64,000 nucleotides of DNA from Ascarosepion bandense (taxonomy: Eukaryota > Mollusca > Cephalopoda > Sepiida > Sepiidae): assembly GCA_037127315.1 (NCBI GenBank), contig JBBBDQ010000308.1:454001-518000 (forward strand). Direction: 5' to 3'. The position numbers were made by a program, and so were the translations under genes. A model generated the notes under the pieces. It had not been told where the DNA came from and ran no database searches. It worked only from the letters and a program-made list of their open reading frames with translations. Positions 42,929-53,411 of this stretch are shown one piece after another; position 1 is the first letter of the stretch, and each line of letters starts with the position of its first letter.

Positions 42929-43640
42929 GAAAAGGAAAATAAGAAAGAAAGAGAATGAGGAAAGGGAGAAAGAAAGAAAAATGAAGGAAGGAAGGAAGGA
43001 AGGAGAAAGAAGGCTGAATAGAACTAGAAAGAAAGAAAAAAAGAAAATGAAAGAAAAGAGGAAGAAAGAAATTGAAAGAGAGAAGAAAAGAGAAAGAAAG
43101 AAAGAAAAAGGAAAGAAAGAAAATGAGAGAAAGAAGAAAGATGTAGGATTAAAGGAAGGAGAATGAATGATGAACAAAAAACAAGAGAGGCAAAGAAGGA
43201 AAGCATGAACAAAAAGGAAATAAAGAACAAAGTAAAAAAGATGAAAAAAAGAAGAAAAAAAGAAAGATGAAAAAGATTAGAGGAAAGAAAAAAAAGGAGA
43301 TAATGAATAATGGTAGTTTCGAAGAAACAACGAAATTCTGAATAAGAAAGAAAGAAAGAACAAAATGGGGAATAAATGAAAAAAGAAAAAGAATGGAAAA
43401 GAAAAACATAGAAAAAAGAACGACAACATGATTGAAACAAGAATGAAATTCATAGAAAAAGAGAAAATGAATGTGGAAAGGGAAAAAACGAAGTGAAAAA
43501 AACAAAGAAAACAATTAATTGAAAGGATAAGAATAAAACAGTAGTAAAAAAAGGGCCAAAATAAAAAAGAAAGAGAAAAGAAAGGGAAAATAAGAAAGAA
43601 AAAAGATGAAATAAAAAAATATCCACACATAGAAAGAAAC
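42546..43640. repeat. ~1.1-kb homopurine (GAAA/GAAG) tract
   Basis: Almost entirely A and G on the plus strand, with (AAAG)n cores around 42750-42785, 42880-42930 and 43100-43120. Frames of lysine/glutamate (plus) and phenylalanine/leucine/serine (minus) are by-products. Long mirror-symmetric purine tracts of this sort can form triplexes. Confidence 0.9.
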
Positions 43641-43674
43641 AAAGTAGATAAAATCTACTATATAAACAATAAGT

Positions 43675-43942
43675 AAAATCAATACTGAGCACCAGGAAGA
43701 GACAGCTGAAGATCTTAGGACATGTAATGAAGAAGGAAGGTTTGGAGAATCTAATACTCACAGGTCAGATAGAGGGAAAGTAAAGCAGGGGAAAGCATGA
43801 CATATTTGAAGGGTCTGAGCAGGTAGATGGCAGAGCGGGGTTTGGGTGGTAAAAGGGAGAAAGCATGCTAAAAGCTACCAGGGATAGGGAGACATGGAAG
43901 GCCATGATCCTGAAGGGACATGGCACATTGAAGAAAGAGAAA
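43675..43942 (+). mobile_element. LR 3' fragment
   Basis: KSILSTRKRQLKILGHVMKKEGLENLILTGQIEGK and TWKAMILKGHGT are readable with frameshifts, ending at GAAGAAAGAG. It starts directly at the edge of the purine tract. 43943-44170 holds nothing recognised. Confidence 0.8.
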
Positions 43943-44189
43943 ACCAATATTGCTTGCAGTTAGAGGAAAGTAATGTTTCTGATCCTAATTCTTCCACATC
44001 CTGTAAACCCTTGCAATTTAGTGGCTTTATTGCCTTGCATGGAGTGATAAATATAAGTCAGAACAAAAGAGTGAAGTGACAACAAGTGCGGTATTTTTTT
44101 GCGTATAATATAACACCGTGTTTCTGAAAGGAAAAACAGGGAATAAATTGTATCCTTGAATACGAACCTCCATGTTTGTTTGTTTGTTT

Positions 44190-44845
44190 ATTTTTTCTAA
44201 TTGATATCATATCACCCCATGCAAGGCAGTAAAGCTACTAAAGTGCAAGGGTTTAGAGAGTGTGGAAAAAATAGGAACAAAAACATTAATAGTGAACAGA
44301 AAGAGAAAAGAGTAATCAGGAGGACAGTAGATAGCGATTGACATTGCATTTAAATTTTTGTTTTAATCTGTATCACCCCATGCAAGGCAATAAAGCCACT
44401 AAAGTGCAAGGGTTTACAGGGTGTGGAAGAATTAGGATCAGAAACATTAATATTAAGCAGAAAAAGAAAAGAGTAATCAGGAGGACAGTAGATAGCGATT
44501 GACATTGCATTTAAATTTTTGTTTTAATCTGTATCACCCAATTCAAGGCAATAAAGCCACTAAAGTGCAAGGGTTTACAGGATGTGGAAGAATTAGGATC
44601 AGAAGCATTAATATTAAGCAGAAAAATAAAAGAGTAATCAGGAGGACAGTAGATAGCAATTGATATTACATTTAAATTTTTGTTTTAATCTGCATCACCC
44701 CATGCAAGGCAATAAAGCCACTAAAGTGCAAGGGTTTACAGGGTGTGGAAGAATTAAGAACAGAAACATTACTAGTGAGCAGAAATAGAAAAGATTAATC
44801 TTGATGATAGTCGATAGCGATTGACATTGAATTTAACTTGTTAGA
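44190..44845 (-). repeat. 161-bp tandem repeat (4 units) of the LJ 3' UTR
   Basis: ATCACCC(C/A)ATKCAAGGCA occurs at 44211, 44372, 44533 and 44694, exactly 161 bp apart. Each unit is the LJ 3' terminal segment on the minus strand: the end of the ORF (TTTAAATGCAATGTCAATCG), the 3' UTR, the GCCTTGCATGGGGTGATA terminus and an AATTAAAAC-type short tail. The next unit then begins again at ATTTAAATGCAATG. The tail is therefore retained between units. Confidence 0.9.
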
Positions 44846-45003
44846 AATTAGAGTTGGCCAGAAATCCTGGAGCCAGAAGGATGTTCTCTAGACGAGAAGC
44901 GCGAGAAAAGAACTTTTTAGCATAGAATCTACGGCTAGATCTAGCCAGCTTAACTGCAAATTGATGAGATCTCTACGCCAGTCTTGTATTGCGCTTAAAT
45001 TTT

Positions 45004-45402
45004 TGTTGTGGATCTCTCCCTTTTGTATATGACAATTGACTCGACTGAGTGTACATATACTCCTGCCATAGAGAGAACAGGGAAGATCTGGAATCTCAGT
45101 TGTAGTTGCAGTTTACAGTGGAGAGTAATCGAAGAGATCCGTTACAGTTATCGAAGCGTTTCGACAGATACTGAAGTTACCCAGAGACCAGACTAGATCT
45201 AAGTTCCACACAGCTAGAATAAGTTACCCGGACATACTATTTCACTTCAAGATTCGTATATATTTATTTCTGCTGATAGTATTCCTGAATTGACTAACCC
45301 GCGTTCCAGTTTGTATATTACGTTCAATATAACCTAATTTCTATCTGCATACCGGTTTTTGTTGTTCATTATTTTGGCGTTCCTCCTCCGGAATCCACAA
45401 CA
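45004..45402. mobile_element. Solo LTR, 399 bp, with perfect ends and target duplication
   Basis: It starts TGTTGTGGATCTC and ends CCGGAATCCACAACA; TGTTGTGGAT and ATCCACAACA are perfectly inverted. Both flanks are ATTTT (44999-45003 and 45403-45407), a 5-bp duplication. It is related to the LTR at 19346-19705. It lies inside an LJ copy, so it is younger than that copy. Size and duplication suit Ty3/Gypsy or BEL; no internal region remains. Confidence 0.9.
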
Positions 45403-45834
45403 ATTTTAAAAACATTTGTGGTGCCATAGTGAAGAACTTATCCGAACAATTTCCATGAAAATATTCATAGAAAAGACACAGGGAGGCAACCTTACAGCAG
45501 TGGGAAAGTGACGGAAGCCGAGTCACCAGATCAGGACCAATAATATTGCTGATTCTTCTTTGGATTTTATCAAGGAACTCAAAGTAAATAGCAGGGACAC
45601 CGAAACATGATACCGAACCATATGTGGTAGCAATATTCTGAGAATGGATGTAATGTATTTTTGTTTTTTAGTTGTAGAATATTATCCATTGAATTCTAAA
45701 TGCCGTACATACATTAGACTAAAATATTTAATTTGTCACGATATTGGTCATCATCATAATTATCATCACATCACCTCCCGACTGCTTCAATAGTCAGGGT
45801 GACCTGAGAGCAGAAGAAAGAGATGTTTATTCTT

Positions 45835-45945
45835 CCTCCTAATGAACAGGGGTTGCGTGCTAAGAACCACCAGGAATAGGGTGACGGAGAAGGCCATGAT
45901 CGCCTCGGTCCTGAAAGAACAAAGCACCTTGAAGAAGAAGAAAAT
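45835..45945 (+). mobile_element. LR 3' terminal fragment
   Basis: RCVLRTTRNRVTEKAMIASVLKEQST-like sequence ending in GAAGAAGAAGAAA. It is about 110 bp, comparable to one unit of the 127-bp array but single. 45946-46254 is AT-rich with nothing recognised. Confidence 0.75.
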
Positions 45946-46254
45946 TTTCTGAAAACGTGTACTTGTGTATAATACGACCCCACTATTTCAACTTTAATTT
46001 TCGTTCAATTTTTTTCGTTTTATGCACAAAAAATATGGTTTTGTCTGAATGCAGTCAATCCTAATGGTTCGAGCGCAGAACCAATCGCTTCAAAACGAAA
46101 GGAGAGATAACTCTCAATTGTTTCGACAAACATTATATTTATGAAAATATTTTTAATGTTGTTCATACTTCAGAATGTTTAATTTATTTGTTCAGTTATT
46201 TTCAGTTCACTATTAATTTTACAATAATTTAAAATTTAAAATTATATATATTTC

Positions 46255-46456
46255 AGTAATGAAATGCATTGGAGCACTCCAGTTATTGGGCGCGTAATAT
46301 GATATGCGCTAAAAAAGACTGCCTTCTTCCGTGGCCCAGGGGTAGAGTCGCCGACTGACGCCAATTCGGTCGGGTTTCGAGCCTGGGATAAGGAGCAATC
46401 GGAGTCTAACTGTAGTGATGAGCTGTGATACAGCGAAACAGATGTGTCTGCGGATG

Positions 46457-46507
<51 letters not shown>
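46255..46507 (+). mobile_element. tRNA-derived SINE (SC), copy 3, with (TA)n tail
   Basis: The leader GGAGCACTCCAGTTATTGGGCGCG precedes the tRNA module (GTGGCCCAGGGGTAGAGTCG; B box GGGTTTCGAGCC) and the tail module TGTGATACAGCGAAACAGATGTGTCTGCGGATGAC. It ends in about 50 bases of TA (46460-46507). Confidence 0.85.
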
Positions 46508-46511
<4 letters not shown>

Positions 46512-46521
46512 TGTAGATATA

Positions 46522-46777
46522 TGTAGTGGAGCCAAAAGTGGGTCCACGGAAATATAACAAGGAACACGAGGTGTAGGTTAAAGAAAGATGTATTTACAGG
46601 AAAGGTTACAAAGAAGAAGGTACAAATAAGTAGAGCTTACGAATCCAGTATGGTCCTTGGTAGTCAACTGCGGTCATGCGCACAGTGCTACTCTCTGTTT
46701 TCCCACTACTGTTGTCACATACCTATTAATATAGCAGTGGGTGAGTCCATGTTGAGGTGAGTCTGGGTTCCACAACA
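46522..46777 (-). mobile_element. Solo LTR of a second family (256 bp)
   Basis: The ends are TGTAGTGGAGCC and GGTTCCACAACA, inverted with 2 mismatches in 12. The flanks are ATATA on both sides (46517-46521 and 46778-46782), although the site is itself TA-rich, which weakens that evidence. Minus orientation is suggested by a TATATTAATAG TATA-like box about 45 bases from the TGTTGTGG end. It differs in sequence from the 19- and 45-kb LTRs. Confidence 0.6.
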
Positions 46778-46887
46778 ATATAGAAGAATCCAGAAGAGTG
46801 TCCAGTACATAAAATCGTAGGATAACTCTCTAGGAGAGCTCTAAATATATATGTATATAAATACATATAGAGCAAATATATGTAAAA

Positions 46888-47093
46888 ATTAAGACAGACA
46901 GCTTATTCCATGGTTAAGTGGAAATACAGGCCTACTTCAGGCGAACCATCTTCAGCTTCCGTCGTTATTGTACAGAAGATTTTACAAGAATTTGCGTAAA
47001 ATCTTCTGTACAATAAAGACGGAAGCTGAAGATGGTTCGCCTGAAGTAGGCCTATATTTCCACTTAATCATGAAATAACGTGTCTGTCGTAAT

Positions 47094-47096
<3 letters not shown>
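46888..47096. repeat. Fold-back (~82-bp arms) next to (CA)n
   Basis: 46908-46988 (GTGGAAATACAGGCCTACTTCAGGCGAACC... to AAGATTTTAC) is the reverse complement of 46996-47072, with a loop of about 12 bases. Arms are more than 95% complementary. (CA)n begins at 47097. Confidence 0.9.
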
Positions 47097-47177
<81 letters not shown>

Positions 47178-47190
47178 GTATATATATATG
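47097..47190. repeat. (CA)n and (TA)n microsatellite
   Basis: About 75 bases of CA followed by TA-rich sequence. Confidence 0.95.
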
Positions 47191-47344
47191 TTCCTCTCTC
47201 TCTTTCTCTTTTTCCGAACTACTATGTATATGTGTGTATGTGTGCATCTGCGTGTGTCTACGTGTGTGTGTCGAAGAGAAATTAAAGTTAGATACGAATC
47301 CGACAAATGGGAAAAACGATTATGTCTTTCATTAGCAGCTCATT

Positions 47345-47800
47345 TTTTTAATCATTTCACCCCAAGCAAAGTGGGACCACCGCTAGGGCGCAGGGCGTTG
47401 CATTGAGAGAAAAGACTGGGTACAATGGGTTATTGAAGAAAAGATAAAAGATGAATGGGATTCAAGAAGACAGGCGGTGGCAATTGACGTTGCATTTGAA
47501 TTTTTGGAGATCGTAGCTATCAGAGAAACAAGAAAACGGAAGGGAAGTGCGAGAAAAGAAACTATTGGAGTAGAAGTGAGCGTTACATTTAACTATTTCA
47601 ACGGTAAAAGGTTGGGACCTAGATGCCAATCTAGTAGCACGCTTAAATTCACGGAAAAAAATTCGTAAGTGCAGTTGCCATAAAAATATTTGTAGAAAAG
47701 ACAGAGAAAAGCCGCATACAGTCGGTGAGAAATTGACTGAGAGATGCCAAATCAGAACTGATTACGTTGCAGGTGCAATTTTTAAGCAGCTGTAATCAAA
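47345..47800 (-). mobile_element. LJ LINE 3' fragment, old copy
   Basis: The 3' terminus is at 47345 (TTAATCATTTCACCCCAAGC on the plus strand). Reading leftwards from 47800 gives decayed versions of SHRLYAAFLCLFYKYFYGNC, SLLLP-LPFNR and SRTSLPFSCFSDSYDLQKFKCNVNCHRL. All frames carry stops. Confidence 0.75.
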
Positions 47801-47864
47801 TTCATTTCTACTGGTAACAGTCTGGTAAAAAAACAAATAAAAAAAACAGTTAATTAAAAACAGT

Positions 47865-48272
47865 TATTTTGATATCGCATTTTCAACTAATACTGCAATC
47901 AGAGCAAGCGCGTATGCCTCCCTCTCGGAACTCAAGCCTGAGTGGGAACCCTGAATAATGCCTTTTAACCGTTGCTATCTCATCAACCTTTGCTTTTTTT
48001 TTCGACCTACATTTATATACGTTACAAATTAACCTAAGCACAACTGACTGTTAAAGGATGAAAAATTTCGCCTTTTTGATGTTATTTTGTGGTCTTTTAT
48101 TTTTGGTAGGTCAACAAATCTATAAATTTGTTTAGCCCATGCGAAGTCTCGAGAAAAAGATATTATATAAAATTCACTATTCTTTATCCATAATGTTGAA
48201 TGTTTAAAAAATGAAACTTTTTATCAATAACAAAATTTAAAAATTAATTAAGGAAAAAGTTATTTTTATATC
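47865..48272 (+). repeat. Repeat F, first direct copy beside D
   Basis: TTTTCAACTAATACTGMAATCARRGCRAGCGCGTAYGCCTCCC to TTTATCCATAATGTTGAATG matches 49043-49400 at roughly 85%, and partly 56875-57075. No coding sequence. Confidence 0.7.
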
Positions 48273-48938
48273 GTACTAGCAGTATAGCGCGGCGTTGTGT
48301 AATGAAAGCTTTAAAACTAATCCATGGTCCTGGATCTCAGACTCTTTGGACGTTGGCACGAAAGACTAAAAAGCAATAGTTGTTTCCAGTTAAAGCGAAA
48401 CCGTAGACTGAAAGAAAAATGAATGGATGTAAGTCCAATTTTGATTTCCTGGTATCGATATCAAATAAGTTTTTTTCGTCGTAAACAGAAATTTGAAGGC
48501 TAAATAAATCCTCTGAGTAAATGGTATCATGGCTGAAACTAAGAACTACAATTATACCTATTAGAGCCAAACCCGAAGCAAAAACTAAAATAAAAGGGCT
48601 GAGAAAATACAGACATACAGGCAGATAAACACACACACACACACAAACATCTTTCCTTATATATATATATATATATTATCGATTTTCTGCACTATTGTAC
48701 GAACTGCAACCTTGAAACTTCTGAATATTGTTTCATATGACTTTGTCTATGAGTGTATCAAACTTGATTAAAATCCGACCACTCCTTCTATAACCCGATT
48801 TTTTCGATTATCGATTTTCGATATTTATCGGGGGTACCTCGACACAAAACCTAGCTAAGAACACTCGCAGACGCTTATAGTATAGCTGTGCAAATTTTCA
48901 AGAAAATCGGTTCATCCGTTTCGGAGTCTATAGATAAC

Positions 48939-49010
<72 letters not shown>

Positions 49011-49042
49011 GCACACAAAGTTCCATTTATAAATAAGGTTAG
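48273..49042 (-). repeat. Repeat D, copy 3 (~770 bp), with 101-codon frame
   Basis: It runs from ACTAGCAGTATAGCGCGGCG to GTTCCATTTATAAATAAG. The minus-strand frame 48337-48642 starts in the CA/GT repeat and encodes a hydrophobic stretch (LSPFILVFASGLALIGIIVVLSF), then HDTIYSEDLFSLQISVYDEKNLFDIDTRKSKLDLHPF and a second hydrophobic stretch. The 8.2-kb copy keeps the same frame with few substitutions. A (CA)n run lies at 48943-49003. D sits exactly between two F repeats. Confidence 0.65.
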
Positions 49043-49840
49043 ATTTTCAACTAATACTGAAATCAAGGCGAGCGCGTACGCCTCCCACTCGAAACTCAAG
49101 CTTGGGTGGGGACCCTGAATTTTGCTTTTTAACTGTTGTTATCTCATCAACCTTTACTTTTTTTTTTTACCTACGTTTATATAGATTACAATTAAACTAA
49201 GCACAACTGACTGTTAAAGGATGAAACAAAAGACTTTTTTATGTCATTTTAGGAGTTTTTTTTTGTCGGTCAAATCTATGAATTTGTTTTGCTCAACAAT
49301 AAGTCTCGAGAAAAAGAAAACATTATATAAAATTCATTACTTTTTATCCATGACATTGAATGCGTTCAAATTATTCAACTTTTTTTTTAACAAGAGTCTC
49401 AAGTTGGTCTACGTCTATATCGTGTTGACTACACTGGTTCTCGTTCGATCACCGAAGTTAAGCAACATTGAGCCTGGTCAGTACTTAGATGGGTGACCGT
49501 TTGGGAATACTGTACTGCAAACGTCCACCGGTTCTCCATGTTTGGGGGTTGGACGCAGGAATAACAACCCTGCCCCATAAAAAAACCAGTTTGTTACGGA
49601 AACAGTAACAAAAAGTTACTGCCCTACAAACCATTGGGTGTATAAAGGGTGAGATGATGATGATGATGCTGATGATGATGAATTTCAAATTGATGTTAAA
49701 TATTGCCGCAAAACATTGTTAATTCATCTAAGATGGAATGATCTAATATGACAGGTCTCTAATTTGTATATATTTTCAATTTTCTGGTTGAGTTGTTCCC
49801 CTATCTCATATACGATGCATTGTTGTACATAATTAGGTTA
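49043..49840 (+). repeat. Repeat F, second copy, containing an S5 SINE
   Basis: 49043-49415 matches the first F copy. After the SINE (49418-49680), F continues at 49681-49840 (TTTCAAATTGATGTTAAATATTGCCGCAMAAYATTGTTRA, ATGACAGGTCTC), which matches 57914-58110. F is thus at least 550 bp without insertions. Confidence 0.65.
49418..49680 (+). mobile_element. 5S rRNA-derived SINE (S5), copy 2
   Basis: The 5S-like head is better preserved than in copy 1 (GTCTATATCGTGTTGACTAC, CGATCACCGAAGTTAAGCAAC, GGGTGACCGTTTGGGAATAC). The same body follows (GTCCACCGGTTCTCC, AAACAGTAACAAAAAGTTACTGCCCTAC), with a (GATGAT)n tail to 49680. The flanks TCTCAAGTTG and TTTCAAATTG resemble each other (7 of 10), a possible target-site duplication. 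Confidence 0.9.
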
Positions 49841-50161
49841 TCCTTGACTCTTGCTGTCATGCAGCTCTGCCTTCTTGGCAACTCTGATCGTGCTGTGGTT
49901 TCCGTTAATATTTCCTTCCACTCCCGCTTCTTCTAGGAACCTCCTCCCAGCAGAATATCTTACTACTATCAAAAGCGGACTGAGATGCGTTCCGCGACTT
50001 CCTGGCGATGTCCCTCGGAACAAAATGTTGAAGGCTGTTCATCCGAGGTCTCCTCCAAAGTAAAAGGCGGCATCGATGCTTTTATTCCTTCCAAGAAGTT
50101 CCAACATAAGCTTCATTCTTCCCCTTGGTTCTCCCCTGCTTCCTCAACCGCCATTGCGAAA

Positions 50162-50475
50162 ATCAGTCAGTCAGTTAAGTGCCATGCGTGATACACGCTT
50201 GGGCGATCATGTCTCTTTCGAGACATGACTGACTGGGCAGAAGATTATCCCGCAGTAGGTTGCCATTGCTTTCTGCGGTAGACTGGTTGCCGACCAAGGC
50301 AATAGAGCCCAATCTTTCCTGTTATTTAACCCATAACTGGAAGGAATAGACGGATTAATACCTTTCCTAAGGGTATTTGCGCGTAAGTGAATGCAATGAA
50401 TTCGGCTGGAATTCGAACTCGGCTCCCCGATTCCTCGTTCCGAGCCGATACCCAATGCTCCACAACGCACATCCT
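50162..50475 (-). mobile_element. tRNA-derived SINE (SB) inserted in LJ
   Basis: It runs from TCAGTCAGTCAGTTAAGTGCC to CCACAACGCACATCC. It contains the perfect stem CATGTCTC-TTTC-GAGACATG at about 50208-50227, near the end, and a B box in GAATTCGAACTCGGC. It abuts the SC SINE on its right. Confidence 0.88.
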
Positions 50476-50600
50476 TACAAGCCTGTTTTGCTGTATCACA
50501 GCTCATCAGTGTGGCTAGATATATCCACTTGCTTCTGGCCGGGATCGAAAACTCGACCGATTTGGTGTCAGTCGGAGTCTCTACTCCCTAAGCAATTGCG
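50476..50600 (-). mobile_element. tRNA-derived SINE (SC), copy 4
   Basis: On the plus strand it reads CAAGCCTGTTTTGCTGTATCACAGC (tail module), then GGGATCGAAAACTCGACCG (B-box side) and CTCCCTAAGC (A-box side). The leader seen in other SC copies is absent. It lies between the SB SINE and the resumed LJ sequence. Confidence 0.8.
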
Positions 50601-52436
50601 GAACTACTTGTGGCTTTACCAAAGTGACCTGTCTGACCATAACAGGCGCCATTTTGTCTCCGCTCGCAATGAATGCAAGCGAGTCCTAAATGATGCTAAG
50701 CTGTTATTTTTTAATAGAATGAAGCAACGTACATCCCACAAGTTTGACGTTAAGGAGTACTGGCGGCTCTGCAAAAGTGGGCTGAACAACAGCAAAAATA
50801 CAATCCCTCCACTGTTTGAAAATTTTAAAGTTCTAACATCCACAGCAGACAAGGCTGGGTGCTTTGTGGCGGTATTCTAGTAATTGTCCTTAAGAAATGT
50901 GCCCCTGAACTCTCTTTTGTCCTCTCCAAACACTATAACTTTTGCCTTACTACTTCTTGCTTCCCTGATTGTTGGAAGTCCTCCTCTGTAGTTTCTGTCC
51001 TTAAAAAATCTGGAGAGTCCTCCAACCCTTTTAACTATCGACTTCTCAGATTCTTACCGCTCTTTGTCAAAGTGATCGAGGGTATTATAAATGCTGAAAT
51101 GATTCAGTATCTCACCTCCAATAAATAATTTTCTGATAAGTAGTATGAATTTTGTTTCGCCAGGTCTACTGCTGATGTGCTAACAACCACCATTGAGTAC
51201 ATATATCAGGCTCTTGATATGAACGGTGAAGCCCGGGCTTTTGCCTGGATATCTCGAAAGCATTTGATAGGGTTTGGCATGCTAGCTTTTTGCAAAAGCT
51301 ACAGGGTTACGCTATTCGATTTAAACCAATCGTTCCTGTCAAATCGTAAAATGATGGTTGTTCTAAATGGGAATACTTCGAAATCTTTTCTTATGGGCGC
51401 GGGTGTCCCTCAAGTCTCTATCCAAGGTCCTACGCTCTTCCTGATATTTGTCAACGATCTTCCTTATCTAATCGATTCCCAAATTAGCATCTATGCAGAT
51501 GACACCACTATCTACTCCCGTCTCAATATGAAGTATACCAGGACTGACAAAATAGATCTCGCTTCTGCTCTTAGAAAGGACCTCCAATCGGTGATGGATT
51601 GGGGTAAGAAGTGGTTCGTAAATTCTAATGTTTCCACAGCAAAGCTGCTCTCCTTTAACCACCACAGAGAAGCTTTCTTAGCTTCCAGCAATATGGATCA
51701 CACTATTCTCTCCGAAAACAATACACTGAGCATCCTCGGCTTCACTCTCTCAGTCGACCTCATATGGAATGAATACATTGAATCAATAGCTACATCCACT
51801 GCTAAGAAGGCTGAGTCGCCATTAATATTTCGCGTCAGAATCCATCTTGCACATTTATGAATTTACCATTCGTCCGTGCATTGAATACTGTTGCCATATC
51901 TGGTCAGGTGCTCCTGCTGTTCATCTCGGGGTTCTTGACAAACTCCAGAGGAAGATCTGCAATGTAACTGGTCCCTATTTTTTTGCTCACCTTCAGTCAC
52001 TTTTTCACCGGTGCGCCGATGGCCTCCCTCTGTTCTTTTAAAAAGTATTTTCACAGCTTTTGCTCTGACGAGCTTCATTCCCTGGTGCCCTATCCTCATC
52101 AGTCCGTGCAACTAGATTGGCAACTAGGTCCCACCATTTTACTGTCAAAATAGGCAAATGTAACCACCAATTTTACTCTAGCAGTTTCTTTCTTCGAACT
52201 TCCCGCCCGTGGAACACCTTTTCACATGCTTGCTTCCCTGATAGCTACAATCACTGAAAGTTAAATGTAACGTCAATTAGGATCTTCTATCTCCGTGACC
52301 CCTTCCTCTATCTTACCCTTTCTACAACATCATCTATTCTGTTTTCTTTTTTGTCTTCCTCCTTCTCTCATTGTAACCCCCAGCGCACCAGTGGAAGTAC
52401 TGCCTAGCTTGGGGTGAAACGATTATTTAAAAAAAA

Positions 52437-53411
52437 CAAAGCTAAATCCACTGCTAAGAAGGTTGGGTCACTGTGTCGGGCCAGGATGTTTTTTCCGCCT
52501 GAATCCATCCTGCATATATACAAATCAACCATTCAACTTTGCATGGAATACTGCTGCCATATATGGTCAGGCGCCCCTGCTGTTCATCTCAGTGTTCTCG
52601 ACAGGCTTCAAAGGAGAATCAGTAATGTGATAGGTACTGACTTGGCAGCTCGACTACAGCCACTTCCCCACCGACGAAATGTGACCTCCCTTTGTCTGTT
52701 CTATAAATACTTTCATGGCTTCTGCTCCAACGAACTTAAGTCACTGGTGCCTCCTCAACATGTGTTTACTCGTGCAACCAGACTGGCAACTGGGTCCCAC
52801 TCATTCACAGTCAGGTTAGCCAAATGCAGATGACAATTCTACTCCTGCAGCTTCTTCTCTCGCACTTCCCGCCTGTGGAACTCGCTCCCGTATTCTTGCT
52901 TTCCTGACGGCTACAACCTCCAGAAATTTAAATGCAAAGTCAATACTCATCTACTAACCACTGGCCTCTAGCTCTCTCCCCACCCCTGTATAACCTTCCC
53001 TTTCTCTCCACCTATGTAGATTGACGACTGGTTCCCACCCATTCACAGTCAGGTTAGCTAAATGCAGACGACAATTCTACTCCTGCAGCTTCGTCTCTCA
53101 CACTTTCCGCCTGTGGAACTCGCTTCCATATTCTTGCTTTCCTGACGGCTAAAACCTCCAGGAATTTAAATGCAATGTCAATACTCATCTATTAACCACT
53201 TGACTCTTGTTCTTTCCCCACCCCGTATATCCTTTCCTGTCTCTCCACCTTTGCAACTGTCATCACACCTGTATTCTCATCCTTATATTGCTTCTTTCTA
53301 ACTGGTTCGTTTTCCTCTTCATTCTCTTCTAATTAATCTTTTTACACTTATGTAGCCCCCTGCACATAAGTGGCATTACCGCCTTGCTCGGGGTGATACG
53401 ATTTTTTTTTT
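52437..53411 (+). mobile_element. LJ LINE copy, 5'-truncated, with 238-bp internal duplication
   Basis: It starts at AKSTAKKVGSLCRARMFFPPESILHIYKSTIQLCMEYCCHIWSGAPAVHLSVLDRLQRR directly after the A tail of the previous copy. The C-terminal end plus 3' UTR is present twice: 52796-53030 and 53034-53270 share CCCA(C/T)YCATTCACAGTCAGGTTAGC and onward, with a 238-bp period. The 3' end at 53400 (CTCGGGGTGATACGATTTTTTT) meets an inverted LJ 3' end. Confidence 0.88.

Larger units (their letters stand above)
44190..45660 (-). mobile_element. LJ LINE copy with 4-fold repeated 3' UTR and a solo LTR inserted
   Basis: From the right: 45660-45410 covers the EYCYHIWFGI, DLVTRLPSLSHCCKVASLCLFYEYFHG region. 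45003-44850 covers the FTRATRLA... to SRASRLENIL region. The 3' UTR then occurs four times (see next entry). The LTR at 45004-45402 splits the coding sequence. All reading frames are broken. Confidence 0.8.
49841..52435 (+). mobile_element. LJ LINE, most complete copy (endonuclease C-terminus to 3' end)
   Basis: 49850-49910 gives QLCLLGNSDRAVVSVNISF, the end of the AP-endonuclease domain, with SDR in place of the catalytic SDH. SEVSSKVKGGIDAFIPSKKFQ...SSPWFSPA and, after two SINEs, HNRRHFVSARNECKRVLNDAK (50640 on) are the linker. VLKKSGESSNPFNYRLLRFLP (fingers) is at 50990. 51177-51860 covers AGVPQVSIQGPTLFLIFVNDLP (PQVSIQG for PQGSILG) and YADDTTIYSRL. The C-terminal region and 3' UTR end GGGGTGAAACGATTATTTAAAAAA at 52432. 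Multiple frameshifts make it inactive. Confidence 0.88.

Noticed and set aside
42726..43166. Lys/Glu-rich frame resembling a coiled-coil protein
   Set aside because: It is a homopurine microsatellite; residue content follows directly from GAAA/GAAG.
46325..46390. Functional tRNA gene
   Set aside because: A- and B-box-like parts are present but no cloverleaf with paired acceptor stem; it belongs to the SC SINE family.
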